Assembly: GCA_020746105.1 (NCBI GenBank) | Contig: CM036626.1 | Coordinates: 10,992,001-11,056,000, forward strand | From: Trogon surrucura | Lineage: Eukaryota; Chordata; Aves; Trogoniformes; Trogonidae | Length of the DNA stretch: 64,000 bases | Direction: 5' to 3' | Part shown: positions 1-10,346 of the stretch, in pieces | Position numbering within the stretch: the stretch's first letter is position 1 | How the letters are laid out: the number at the start of each line of letters is the position of its first letter | The notes under the pieces: model-generated | What the model was told of the DNA's origin: nothing | Database searches by the model: none | What the model saw: the letters and a program-made list of their open reading frames with translations, nothing else | Program-made: the position numbers and the translations under genes

Positions 1-11
1 CAGCATTAGCT

Positions 12-36
12 GGGGAGGGGCAGGGAGGGGAAAGGG
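12..36 (+). other. Potential G-quadruplex motif
   Basis: Four or more runs of three to four G are separated by one to three bases (GGGG-A-GGGG-CA-GGG-A-GGGG-AAA-GGG), which satisfies the usual intramolecular G-quadruplex pattern. It lies at the window edge with no gene visible beside it, so a promoter role cannot be judged. Confidence 0.5.
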
Positions 37-900
37 ATGCTTTCTTTCGTGGTGGAGAGCCAGGGAAACCCGTGTTGCACACCTGGGTGGTGGGTGAGGG
101 TCTGCGGGCAAGTGGGGCTGCAAAATGGAGAGGAGACAGCGGCAACTGAACAGCCGTGCAGGAGCTGCAGGGGAACATGAATGTGAACTGGCAGCTCGTG
201 GTGAGACTTAAAAATGTAAACTCAGATGTAAGGGCAAACTGAGGGTCACAGGAAAATCGGACAATTTTTTAGGCTGATTTTGGGAGTAACCTCTCGCAGT
301 TCAGGACATAACAGCAGCCACTGAGACAGTCCAGACTGCCATAAACCTGGTGCTTTCCAGAGCACACCAACTCTCCAGTCCTTCACAAATGCAATTTAAG
401 GTACAAGCCCTGCCCTTTCAGACCCTGTAACTCCCAGACATGATACCCATAGCACTCCCTTCCTTAAGTAATCAGACTGATGTTGCTACTATCCAAAAGG
501 CTATTTCCATGACTCCTTGTCCTGTATGTGTCCGCAGCATATCCTCGGGGAGATGGTTTGCACAGTCTGTCCTCTTTTATTTCCTAAGAATCCCTTCACA
601 ATGGCTGTAAGAAACTCTCTAGTTCAACCACCTTCTTGTGGTTTTGTTTTATTCTTTGTACGCATTCAGTTTAGTCTACAAAGGAGAATCAGTGGAGATG
701 TACTTGAGGAAGGACAGACCTAAAGTGGACACTTCACGCTAGCATATAAAATCAAAACCTGGAACCATTAAAAAGCTTCAACAAATAGATGACTAACAAT
801 GCATATACTTACTGCTGACATGATCTCCTATCATACAAACTGAATCACAGCATGAATTTTTAACCTGTCTTTGGGGCAGAGACTGAACCAAGCTCTCTCT
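37..900. other. Noncoding, nothing recognised
   Basis: Unique-looking sequence with only short open frames such as 517-723. No splice-bounded coding segment or repeat family was recognised. Confidence 0.5.
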
Positions 901-936
901 CTAGAAATATATCTAGAAATATATCTAGAAATATAA
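901..936. repeat. AT-rich 12-mer tandem repeat, three copies
   Basis: The unit CTAGAAATATAT is repeated three times, the third copy diverging in its last bases, followed by a related AGAAATA stretch. It is a short minisatellite-like array and could be length-polymorphic. Confidence 0.8.
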
Positions 937-2130
937 TAGAAATAGTTGGTATTATAAATGCTCTGTTTTCCCCAAGAGCTTTCTCCAGTAGTCATCATCT
1001 TGCATTGCAGATTGTCCAGTAGAAAACTGGAACAATGATAAAGAATAAGAGAAGAAAGAAAGCAAAAGAGAAAAGTTCATGCTCACACCACAATAAAACT
1101 TAAGAGCAGATGGAAGATAATGCCACTACCAGTTCTAAATGTGGATATGAAAACATAATTAAGGTGCCTGTATTTCAACACATTGTCCAGAAAGTGTAGT
1201 AGCATCCAAACAGACAATAACACTTAGAACAATCTAGCATTTTCAGGATGTAAATGTGTTTCTACCTGTTAAAGGAAAAGACAAGAGAGAGAACCCAGTT
1301 GCTATGGAAATCAGGCCATCTCTATGGGAATTGAGAAAGTGGAGTGTCCTCTTGGCCAGTAAATCAGACACTGAGCAGCCACTTCTTGACCATGGCATTG
1401 AACAAATCTGTGCTGCTCAAAGGACTCATCATTTCCCCACCACTACCGACCTGTCTCAATATCAACTAAATTAATGACGAACTAGGTTCTTACTGGAGTT
1501 AAGAACTCATTTTGTGGGGCGTCTCTTTGCCTTAGCTCCTATTATTGGTATATAGATTTAGTGGCTGAGGAAAAAAAAAATCTTTGGTTTGCAGCTCAGT
1601 AAATGGTTTTGCTTTTACACTTGTTGCTGTGGAATAAAAAAGGGTCAGGTAGGTACATAGCAAATAAAAGAAATAAAGGCCATGCTGAAGAACATCAGCA
1701 AGAAATGTTGTGCAAACGCTTGTCTTGCTCAGGACTCTTCTCTCAGCATTAATAGACCAACTAAAGAATATGCATGTTTTAGCTGGGGGATCCCATCCCT
1801 TTGCCACAGGCAGGTGTCACTGGCTCTGCTGCTTCTCGGTACAGGTGGTTGCTCAGAAGCTGGGGCACCACAGAGGACCCCAAGCGCAAGTGTCTCTGAA
1901 GATCACCAGTCCTCATCTTTGTTTTTGCTGTGGTGTCACGCTACGGAGAAAGTCAAGAAGCTCTGAGATGAGGTGTGTCACAGGATACTTTGCTGTGGAG
2001 CTCTTCCGTTACATTATTATATTTAATTGCTCATGGGCATTTGGTCCCCAGAGTGCAGGAGACTGGATTTTGCCCTGCTGAAGTTGAAGGAAGCTTTGAC
2101 ATGAGTGCCAGTGTGCAGGAAAGGCCAGAG
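937..2130. other. Noncoding, nothing recognised
   Basis: Overlapping short frames occur on both strands around 1532-2316. None matches a known domain, and frames opposing each other on both strands suggest chance ORFs. Confidence 0.5.
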
Positions 2131-2214
2131 GGATGTCAGCCTGAACCCGTAAATTCAATAAGAATTAGGGTGAGTGTTAGGGTTGTGGTCCAGAGAGCCA
2201 TAAAGCCTACAGCT
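2131..2214 (+). repeat. 84-bp direct repeat, copy 1 (telomere-like core)
   Basis: This segment aligns without gaps to 2317-2400, with 68 of 84 positions identical by hand comparison. The centre (2165-2188) reads as four hexamers: TTAGGG, TGAGTG, TTAGGG, TTGTGG. Two are perfect vertebrate telomere units. Similarity stops sharply at both ends, because the flanks of the two copies do not match. Confidence 0.8.
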
Positions 2215-2316
2215 CCAGGGACACTGGGGCTAGAAAAGGCATGCCAAGGGGAGCTTGGCACAGCACCAACATTTCTCCATTCACACCTTTCGCATTTGGG
2301 ACTCCCATGGCTATAG

Positions 2317-2400
2317 GGACGTCAGCCTGAACCCACAGATTCATTAAGAATTAGCGTTCACGTCAGGGTTACGGTTCAAAAAGCCATAAAGCCTACAGCT
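2317..2400 (+). repeat. 84-bp direct repeat, copy 2
   Basis: Second copy of the 2131-2214 unit, 186 bp downstream start to start and in the same orientation. The core hexamers are more decayed here (TTAGCG, TTCACG, TCAGGG, TTACGG). The first 18 bases (one mismatch) and last 14 bases (identical to copy 1) are the best preserved parts. The intervening 102 bp is not repeated. I do not recognise the unit as a named family. Confidence 0.8.
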
Positions 2401-2571
2401 GATGGAAAGCAGGTGATGGATTTACAGTGCTGAAATCCTTGCTTTGTCTGCTACACAAACACTATATATTATCCTGAAAGTCTCGTATAAGTCAAGAAGT
2501 TTAAAATACACCTCATAGAAAAGATCTGCAGTCAGATATGCCTTTGTTCAAGGAGATGACTGCATTATGGT

Positions 2572-2620
2572 ACAAATGCATGTATGTCACAAATGCATGT
2601 ATGTACAAATGCATGTATGG
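2572..2620 (+). repeat. 16-bp tandem repeat, three copies
   Basis: The unit ACAAATGCATGTATGT occurs at 2572-2587, 2589-2604 and 2605-2620, with one inserted C between the first two copies and one terminal substitution in the third. Each copy contains the palindrome ATGCAT. Confidence 0.85.
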
Positions 2621-3010
2621 TGAAGTTAATCGGGCTTTATTTGACTCTATCTCAGTGGGTAAGGCTTACAGACAGAAACATCTATCTGGTACACGTGTGT
2701 TGGAGAACACTGCCTGTCATTGACGGAAAGCTGTTTGATATAGTTTCATCTTTCAATTCATTTAGATTTTTAGTGCTCGGGCTAAGTTGCTCAACTTAAT
2801 TTGCAATCAATTAAAGCTAGGGTTAAATGAAGGTCACAGGCTACGCTCATTTAGAGGGAAACCTACACAGTACTCGCATGCTTTGACCTTTTTCAGCGTT
2901 CTCTGATTCCACTGACCAGCTGTGCTCTTTATAGCGCTGTTAACCTGTGAGAAATGTGTGGAGTGGTCATCTGCCACAGTAACGCAGAAAATCTTAAAAG
3001 GAATCCTTAG

Positions 3011-3105
3011 GAGAGGGAGAGAGGGAGAGAGGGAGAGAGGGAGAGAGGGAGAGAGGGAGAGAGTGTGTGAGTGTGTGTCTCTGTGTGTGTGTGTGTGTGT
3101 GTGTG
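3011..3105 (+). repeat. Compound microsatellite (GAGAGAGG)n-(GT)n
   Basis: An uninterrupted purine array of GAGAGAGG-type units (3011-3063) runs directly into a GT array interrupted by GAGTG and TCTCT (3064-3105). The purine strand could form H-DNA and the GT part Z-DNA. Long low-complexity ORFs across it on both strands are artefacts of the repeat. Confidence 0.95.
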
Positions 3106-6100
3106 AGGAACTTCCTGCTCTGCAGGGTTTGCATCAGAAGTAAATTGAAGAGAGCGCAAACCAGGGCTGTACCCACATGTAACCGGGTCACCCAAGTTCA
3201 GACAGCTCCAGCTGCAGGTTATCTCAGCGATCAGCTCAGTGGAGAGAGTAGTTTAATACAAGGATGGAACCATGTTGTCTTAGAGCTCTAAAAAATAATA
3301 CCAGAAAAATTTCCAGGGGTAGTGTAAAGCTAGGAACTCGTAATCTTTTCCAAACTTCCTATGCAGAACCCTGGGAAACGTGAGGTTTTGACATAACCGG
3401 AGTTAACAGCAATGAGCACTGAGTGGATGGGATGTGCTCTCTCAATTCAGCAGGGCTCGGGAAGTAAAATCCTTGTGATCCACACCATATCATTTTTATG
3501 CTCTCATTTCCTCCCCACCCCATGTTTATGAACCAGTTCCTAGTTTTGCAACTCTCCCTTCTGCCTTTCATGAGGAGAAATGGAAAAATCGTAAACCCAG
3601 GCTGCCATAGCGAGTCAAATCTCTTGTCTTCTCAGTATTTTGTCTTCCACGGCAGTGGCTGATCCCAGATGCCTCCTAATGACAAGCTAGCTCTCAGACA
3701 CCTAGCTTTTCAGTATTTCCCAATGCCACAAATAGCTAGAGATGGGAAAAAGCAGAAATGTGAGAGGCTTTACTTCATTGTGATACAATCTAAATATATG
3801 GAAGGGGTCAAAAGTCTCAGCTTTTGCCCTAGGATTTCTGATTGCCGCTGGCTAAGCCTCTAACTGCAAGATCCATGCAAGAGAGCAGTGGGAAATCACT
3901 CATCATTAAAAATTCAAGTTGTCCAACACATTGGTCAACGGCTGACAGAGAGTTTCCAGTCCACAGCTCTGAGAAAAAAGAAGAAAAAGCAGAATGGAAA
4001 GTAGACCCCCCCCTCCTTGTGAAGGGGCATGGGCTTCTCTAGCTTTCTGCATCCTGACACAGCTGGGAAGAGCACAAAAACACCGTTTGCCTTTCCAGAC
4101 CACCTTTTAGCTTGGCAGGGAAAGGGCTAGTGTTACACATGCTGATTAGCGATAGTACATGATATGCAGTCAGCAGTTTATTGCAATCAGAGCTTCTGCT
4201 GAGCACGTATAAAGCCTGCCCCTTTCCTGTTAATTGAATGTAAGCCCTTTGGTACTTTTCTCTCTTTGATCTCACTTCGAATGAGACGTAAGGCTATTAA
4301 GGCAGAGGAACTGGGTGAGCACAATGCTAGCAGTAATCTGTGTCAGGATGAAGGGATGTTACGCGAGAGACTAGGAATGAGATGGAGCACGATTTCCCCC
4401 CACCCATTTTCTGACCTAATCCCAAAGGGTGCTTTTCAATATTCACCGGATAGCGACTACAAAGCAATAGAACCGATGGGCATAAGGGGAAAAAAGCATG
4501 CAACAAACGCATGTCAAAAATTTCATTTGCACCAAACCACCCCTGCATCTCTGTAGCAAAGACTACCTGTTTATGAATGGATAAAAATGACTCTTTGAAG
4601 TAAACGCACGTTGCTGCGTTCAGCATGCAGCATTAATGCAGGATTTTTAACACAGCACTACAGAGAATTGCTGATCATATTGGAACGGAAATGAGAAAAA
4701 ATGCAGAATAAAAAGATTAGAAAATAATCGCTTCAATTCCTTTAGTACTGTTTGGACTCGGGATGACTTGTAGGTGAAATAGGGAGGTCTGTGACAGAGA
4801 GTGCAGACACAATGTTAATAGTTAAAATGTCAGGGCTAAGCTTCAGTAAAAGAAAAACTCAGCTCCCTATTCTGGTTCTGTATTTTCTTCCACGATTACC
4901 AAAGAGAGCACTTATATAACATGCTACATATTTCAAAGCAAGCTATAAAATTAGCTAGTAAGTGCACGTAACACCTCTTTGAAGTGCTGGAGGTGAATGT
5001 ACTGCACCTTTCAGATGGTGTTAGGCATATTGTAACATCTTATTTCCCAGCTTTAGGGATCTAAAATTATGAAGCCAAAGAATCTGGTTTTGGGACCTAT
5101 GAAAATGCTTATTTTTAATCTAAAAGGACATTGAAGCTAGTTATTACTTCATCATTAAACTTCATTGGATTTTTTTTTAAATGTGTTCATTAAAAATGAA
5201 AATAGAAAAACTGAAAAAAGGGGAAGAAAACCTGAAACACTTTGGTTTGCTTTTGTCCGGTTAAAAATTAAACAAGAAAAAACTTACACGGAATAGTTAA
5301 AAAAACCCCACGCAAATCTTAACATAACAAAAGCACATTTCTAGCCAGCTCTGACCAGAGCAGAGGATATACAGAGCAAGAGTGGGAAGTCCTATGTTCG
5401 ACAGACCCTCATGCCCAATAAAAGTCCGACCATGTATTTTAGCACCTGCAATCACTGGTCTCATGGCCCCATTCTCTTGCTTGCTTGGTGCCTTGGAGCT
5501 TTCCACTGTGTCTCTGTCTAGTTTGGTCAGAGCAGGCTGGATGGTCTCTGGTCACACTACAGCTTTTTCCATCTTCAGCAACTGCTGCAGTGACCCAGGT
5601 CTCTGGCAGCACTTTTTAAGGAGCCTAAAGTGCTCCTGCAGCAGTTTTGACAGGATTGGGCTCTGCCACAAGGCAGTAAATCCATGTTTTTCTCCAGTCC
5701 CTCTAATTTTGGCAGCTCTTTGGTGCAATGTCTCTCCTCAGCTCCCTCTAGAGAGTCTGAGTCCCAGGCCAGCACAACCAAGAGCTCTGTCATGAAGCTC
5801 TCCTGCCAGCACAGCCACCCCCATGCCAATACATGGCAAAACCCATCCACACGTGGCAAGTCCCAGGCTTCCCTTCAAGGGAAAGAACTTCTTGATGGGT
5901 GGTTTGATTGCCTGTTTTCAAAATATAATCATGTGTACATTAAAAATAGCATCATGCCGACTTTCTTCCTGTGAAAACAAGTTCCAGCAGTAGGAAACTA
6001 AACATCATGTTAAATGTTATCATCCAACTAATCATGTTTTACCTCTGTTGGTATTCCATTTCAATCCATATAATTTTTCTGGTATGAACCTGGGTCAGTT

Positions 6101-6299
6101 TTGCATATGTCCAATCTATTTTATATATACATGTTCACTCTATTTGCACACTCAGATGGGAGACATATGCCTCTTCTCATTTGGGCAGGCCATAGTGTTA
6201 TTAAAATGGAAATGTGCATGCTTTGGGATCCAACTGCAACATATGTTTAAAAATGAAAGATAATTCTTTACTTGTAACTACCAGAAGAACTCAGAGCTT
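3106..6299. other. Noncoding, nothing recognised
   Basis: Mixed composition, with an A-rich part around 4640-5340. The longest frame is 137 codons at 5382-5795 (+) and has no recognisable domain. No transposon family was identified. Confidence 0.5.
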
Positions 6300-6490
6300 T
6301 TGACTCCATTTATAATTACCATGAGACCTTAACAGCTTAATTCACTAGGTAATTACATGGTTATTTTTTGTTCTATAAAAGGTAAAGAGGTAACATTTAA
6401 TTTACAGGGTGCTGCATAATCCTGTAATTACTCGGTAATTTCCATGTCGTCACACAATAAAAGCAGGGGCCTTTCCATGGCCCAGATATG
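6300..6490. promoter_or_regulatory. Candidate conserved noncoding element with TAATTA cluster
   Basis: Three TAATTA homeodomain core sites lie within about 120 bp (6313, 6350, 6425). Two are embedded in a similar context, with GGTAATTA-CATGG near 6349 and GGTAATTTCCATG near 6435. The stretch is AT-rich without being low-complexity, which is typical of vertebrate developmental enhancers. The motifs are seen; conservation and function are inferred. Confidence 0.35.
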
Positions 6491-6929
6491 ACATGATGAA
6501 AAGTCAAACTGTATTCAGCATTGTCAGGAAAATCGAAGGATTTCTTTGTCTCCTTCAGATATGAAGATAAGAGAATGAGAAGTTGAGAAAATGAAAGACA
6601 TGGGCCTTAAATACCGTGACAGCCACTCGCGAACAGGAAACTTCCCTCATGGGTCAGGGTCAGTGCCATCTCTTGCCTTCCAGCTTTTGGGAAAACCAGC
6701 ATCCCCCTGGGTTCAGGCCCTCTGTACCTCTCTTTCCTTGCTTCATGCCATTACAGCCCATATATTAGAGCTAAAGTCTGGAAGGGAAGCCTGTGATAGG
6801 GGCTTTGTTTCATTAGTAGCTGATTATTGTTTTCTACTGCCCAATAGCTACTTTGATGGTGAGGATAATTTCTCCAGGTCTCCACATAATGGAGCAGTAG
6901 TGATTACAAGAAAAATGGCAATTCCTGCC

Positions 6930-7005
6930 AGAAATGAACCCGGGGCTCTTGTTAAGAACCCATTACTCGCTGCTCCAAGCTGCCCAACCTGGAAGCAACT
7001 GCATT
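6930..7005 (-). mobile_element. Probable MIR-like SINE head (tRNA-derived part)
   Basis: Read on the minus strand, the sequence contains GAGCCCCGGGTTCATTTCTGGC, which resembles the Pol III B-box region and following bases of reptile/bird core-SINEs (gagccaggactcctgggttc-type). A plausible leader precedes it. It is strongly decayed, with no intact A box, so it is not a functional tRNA. The call rests on remembered consensus sequences. Confidence 0.35.
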
Positions 7006-7929
7006 GCTACAATGCCAGGGAGGGCATTTCCAACCGTACAATGTCACACATGTCCTCCTTGCTGCTGCCACACTGCTCCCCCTTCTGCCCCCGCTCCACC
7101 AGCACAGTAGTCAGGGCTTCATTCAGGGTCCCTGAACATGTCATGCTGCCCTTTCCACTTCATCTACAGATATAACCACTACGTCTTGTCAGACAAGGCT
7201 TTGTCAAATATACGTATCCTATTTACCCAGAAAAGATCAGCCGTAGTCCCATTACATCCACATCACTTTCCCTGCAAATTATGATGTGCTCAACAAGGCC
7301 TTTTAAAATGACAGGATCTAGTCCTTGTACAGCACTGGGCACCTGCAGTTTCCATCACCTTCAAAGGCTTTTGGGGACACCCCCCCTCATGCTTGCATTC
7401 AGGCCTGTGATGTGACATTTGCTCTCAGGCTGACAGGCAGCGTGAGAAAGTTTCTCTCCCCAAAGTCCCACAGGAGGATTCGTCCTGGGTTGAGCCCACA
7501 GCAAGGGGAGCAGCACACATTTATATAAATAAACGTAGCACCTGCAGTTACTAACAATAAAATAAAGAGCCTATTAATCTTCATGTTTCAGGGTATCAGC
7601 GGCTAGTGCCAGGAACTAATCTCCCCACCGCCTGGGACTGCAATGTGCGATTGCCTAGCCACAGTCGTGAGGATCTCTTCCTTTTCCCAGACTGTCCCTT
7701 TTCCTCTCTGACGGTGTCATTTTTTCCATGCTGTCCTCTAAGCTGCAGTCAGATCCCACTTGCTGAGAGCAGGTATGATAAAGCCGTAAACAAGATTTCT
7801 AAGGTGCAGCACTCACGGCGTATACCACAACCCTCATTAAAAAATACCCATATTCTGCTCATATACTGCAGGCATCCACTCCCTCCACTCTTGACACAAT
7901 CACCCATACAAACTGCGGTCTAATGCACT
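7006..7929. other. Noncoding, nothing recognised
   Basis: Contains the tail of a 194-codon plus-strand frame (6591-7175) that has no domain and overlaps the SINE remnant, so it is treated as chance. C-rich stretches around 7040-7110 and 7640-7750 hold no recognised element. Confidence 0.45.
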
Positions 7930-8350
7930 AATAATCCACGAGTAAAGGTCCCAAAGTGCCCATTGACATTATAGCCATTAAGGTGCAGAGTGTCAATAAC
8001 AATACATACCACGAGAGCACCCTGCCTGCATGTGTGCGAGTACGCATACCCTCTGCTGTTTAATGCTACACAGCGTATTTCCAAGTCGCATCAGCTCCTC
8101 TCTGATCTTGGGGGACTAACATGACAAAAATACCTTACGACTGCTACCGTGTGCATTTAACAAGGAAGAAAGAGCTGTTTCAGCCCGGGAAGGACAGAGT
8201 GATTCTGAGCCTGCCGCCTCTCATACGTACGATAATTTATCGGGCTGACACAGCCTGACCACAGCAGTGTTCTCACACTGTTAATTTCAATGGTATTTTC
8301 TGTTAACATGAGCGGAGCGGTGCCCTCCTCTGGGATGCCAACGCTCCATA
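7930..8350. promoter_or_regulatory. Candidate conserved noncoding element with GATA palindrome
   Basis: About 400 bp of complex, non-repetitive sequence retains several CpGs despite lying in CpG-poor surroundings. A near-perfect inverted pair, CGATAA-T-TTATCG, lies at 8230-8242 and supplies two convergent GATA-type sites directly after a TACGTA palindrome. TTAATTTCAATGG and other AT-rich homeodomain-like words follow near 8281. The texture suggests an enhancer, but no alignment was possible. Confidence 0.35.
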
Positions 8351-8474
8351 GATCTAGGCATCTTCCTTGGAGATGAAGATATTCCGTGTAAGCCTATAAA
8401 AAGAAAAATTTAATTGTGTCTACACACCCACACACTTTCTTAAAATACCACTAATATTTTGCATTTCTCCAGTG

Positions 8475-8600
8475 GCTTTTATCATAGAAGTTTAGGAAGC
8501 ACTTTGAAACCTTAAGTCTACAGATATCACCCCCATTCACTGAGAAGAGAGCCTGTCTGCTGTGCAAGGCAGCAGCTGCTTGGCAGCGTCTCAGAGCCAC
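8475..8600 (-). mobile_element. Ancient core-SINE (MIR-like) 3' part
   Basis: On the plus strand, GAAGCACTTTGAAACCTTAAG followed by a CCCCCATTCACTGAGAAGAG segment resembles the reverse complement of the core-SINE tail (aaagcgctttgagat...) and its 'cccatctgtaaaatggg' region. Order and spacing are right; identity is low, so age must be great. Confidence 0.45.
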
Positions 8601-10325
8601 CAGCAGGTCAGGACAGGACGTGAAGATGGGTCTGTTCGTCTCTTAAAGAACAGCTGATGAGCAGAAGGCAATTTAAAAGAAGTGATATAAAGGATCAACT
8701 CCTACCAGATTACAAGGCCATTTAAAAAGAAGTAATTCTGGAAAGGCGCAGCTCTCTGTAGCGTTTTCTAGGCTCTGCGACGGGACTTTGCCCCAGTGTG
8801 TATAAGCGCTGCAGGGTGGCTGGGTTAGCTGTGCTCTGTGCCAGGAGCTCAGCAGAGCACACCAGCCCCCTGGGGCATTAGGGTGCACAAATGGATAATT
8901 TGCAACGTTGCTGCTATTCCTCTTGCTTTTTCTTTCTTTCGACATACCCTTTCCTTAAAACCTTGGGTTCACCAATCCTTCAAGTGAAGCTAATAGATAT
9001 TGGTCCAAATATAGCTACAAGACAGTTACAGGATTTCTCCTCCTCCTCCCTCCTTGGAGGTGGGTGCAGAGCTCCTGTAAGCACTCCTATACACGTCTAG
9101 TGTTCAGTGCTGCTCACCCACACGAGAAACGCCCACCTTTGGACATCCCTGAACTTCCCCTCATCTGGCATATTTTACACCTCCTGAAAGTGTAAAGAAG
9201 GGTCCGTGACTCTGAATCTGGAGCCAGGACATTCAGTGCTCCCCCACTAACACAATGGACTGCAGAAGCGGAAAGCGATGTGAGAAGTAACGAGAGGTTG
9301 TCAACGACATGCAGGAACCAGCTAATTTAACAGAGTGCTGTGCACATCCCCATCAGGACTCTCTTGCTATACACAGACTTTAAGCAAAACGTAGATGCTG
9401 GCTGTGAAAGGCAATGTCGCCCTCCTGAATGTGACATGAGCTGACTTGGGAAATAGATAACTTGAAAAGTCATTCTTAAAACTCGCAGAAAGAGCTACAA
9501 GCTGCCCAGCTAAGTATGAATGAGCACTGCTCCTCCCTGAGGATGGGAGCAGCCATGAACAGAGATGGGGAATAATAAGGAGGAGCAGGAATCATTGGAT
9601 GAGGGCAGGAGAAATCCGAACAGCCCAGAAAGGGAGAAAATTGGGAAGTTGCTAAGTTACCTCAGAGGATAGAGTTGGGCGGAAGGGGGTACCCCTGTTA
9701 AATATAGTCTAAAACTAGCTTTTGCAATTTCCCAAAGGAATCTCCATCAGGAAAAGAGATAAGCATCTCAGACAGTGGACCAGAGGCATCATTGGCTCTC
9801 TTATATGGGCCACCTCAAGCCTCAGTAACTCCCTCCGGGACACAGAGGCCCAGTGGAGGTGCTGTTTGGTCCGCTCTGGGCTAAAACCTGCCAAGACGAC
9901 GCTGGCTGCAGAAAGGCAGGTTGCTGTTCCATTACTATACCCATCAGCACTGGAACAGGGATGGTACAGAAAGAAACTCTCTTTTGCCCCCTCTGAGAAG
10001 GTACGTGCAATATGGGCAGACATGCCACAGCAAGCGCAGAAGTGTTTAGGGTCTTGCTGGGTGGCTTCCCCTAATCCAGCACTGGAGCAAAGGGAAAACT
10101 GAGAAGACTTTTTGAAAGGGCCAGAGCAAATTACAGCTCTCTGATATGCCCTGAAGATGCAAGGAAAGAGAAGCACATCATGTTGCTGACCCACAGCAGA
10201 AGAGAGTGACAGTGAGAAAGAGATCTGTTTGGCTGCTCTGTTACCCTGATTTTAAAAAAAGAAAGACTGCTCAGTCCAACCAAGTGAGAAATCTGCATTT
10301 TCCCAGAATATTTTTCATGACTTGG
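8601..10325. other. Noncoding, nothing recognised
   Basis: The longest frame is 159 codons on the minus strand (10194-9715), overlapped on the plus strand by a 126-codon frame at 9722-10102. Neither contains a recognisable domain, so both are treated as chance. Confidence 0.5.
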
Positions 10326-10346
10326 TTAACCCTATGATTAACCCTA
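10326..10346 (+). repeat. Short direct repeat TTAACCCTA x2
   Basis: TTAACCCTA occurs twice, separated by TGA. The CCCTAA-like sense recalls telomeric repeat but is far too short to call an interstitial telomere. Confidence 0.5.

Noticed and set aside
2994..3195. Long minus-strand His/Thr/Ser/Leu-rich frames
   Set aside because: They are translations of the GAGAGAGG/GT microsatellite.
6591..7175. 194-codon plus-strand frame
   Set aside because: Runs through a probable SINE remnant and has no recognisable motif.
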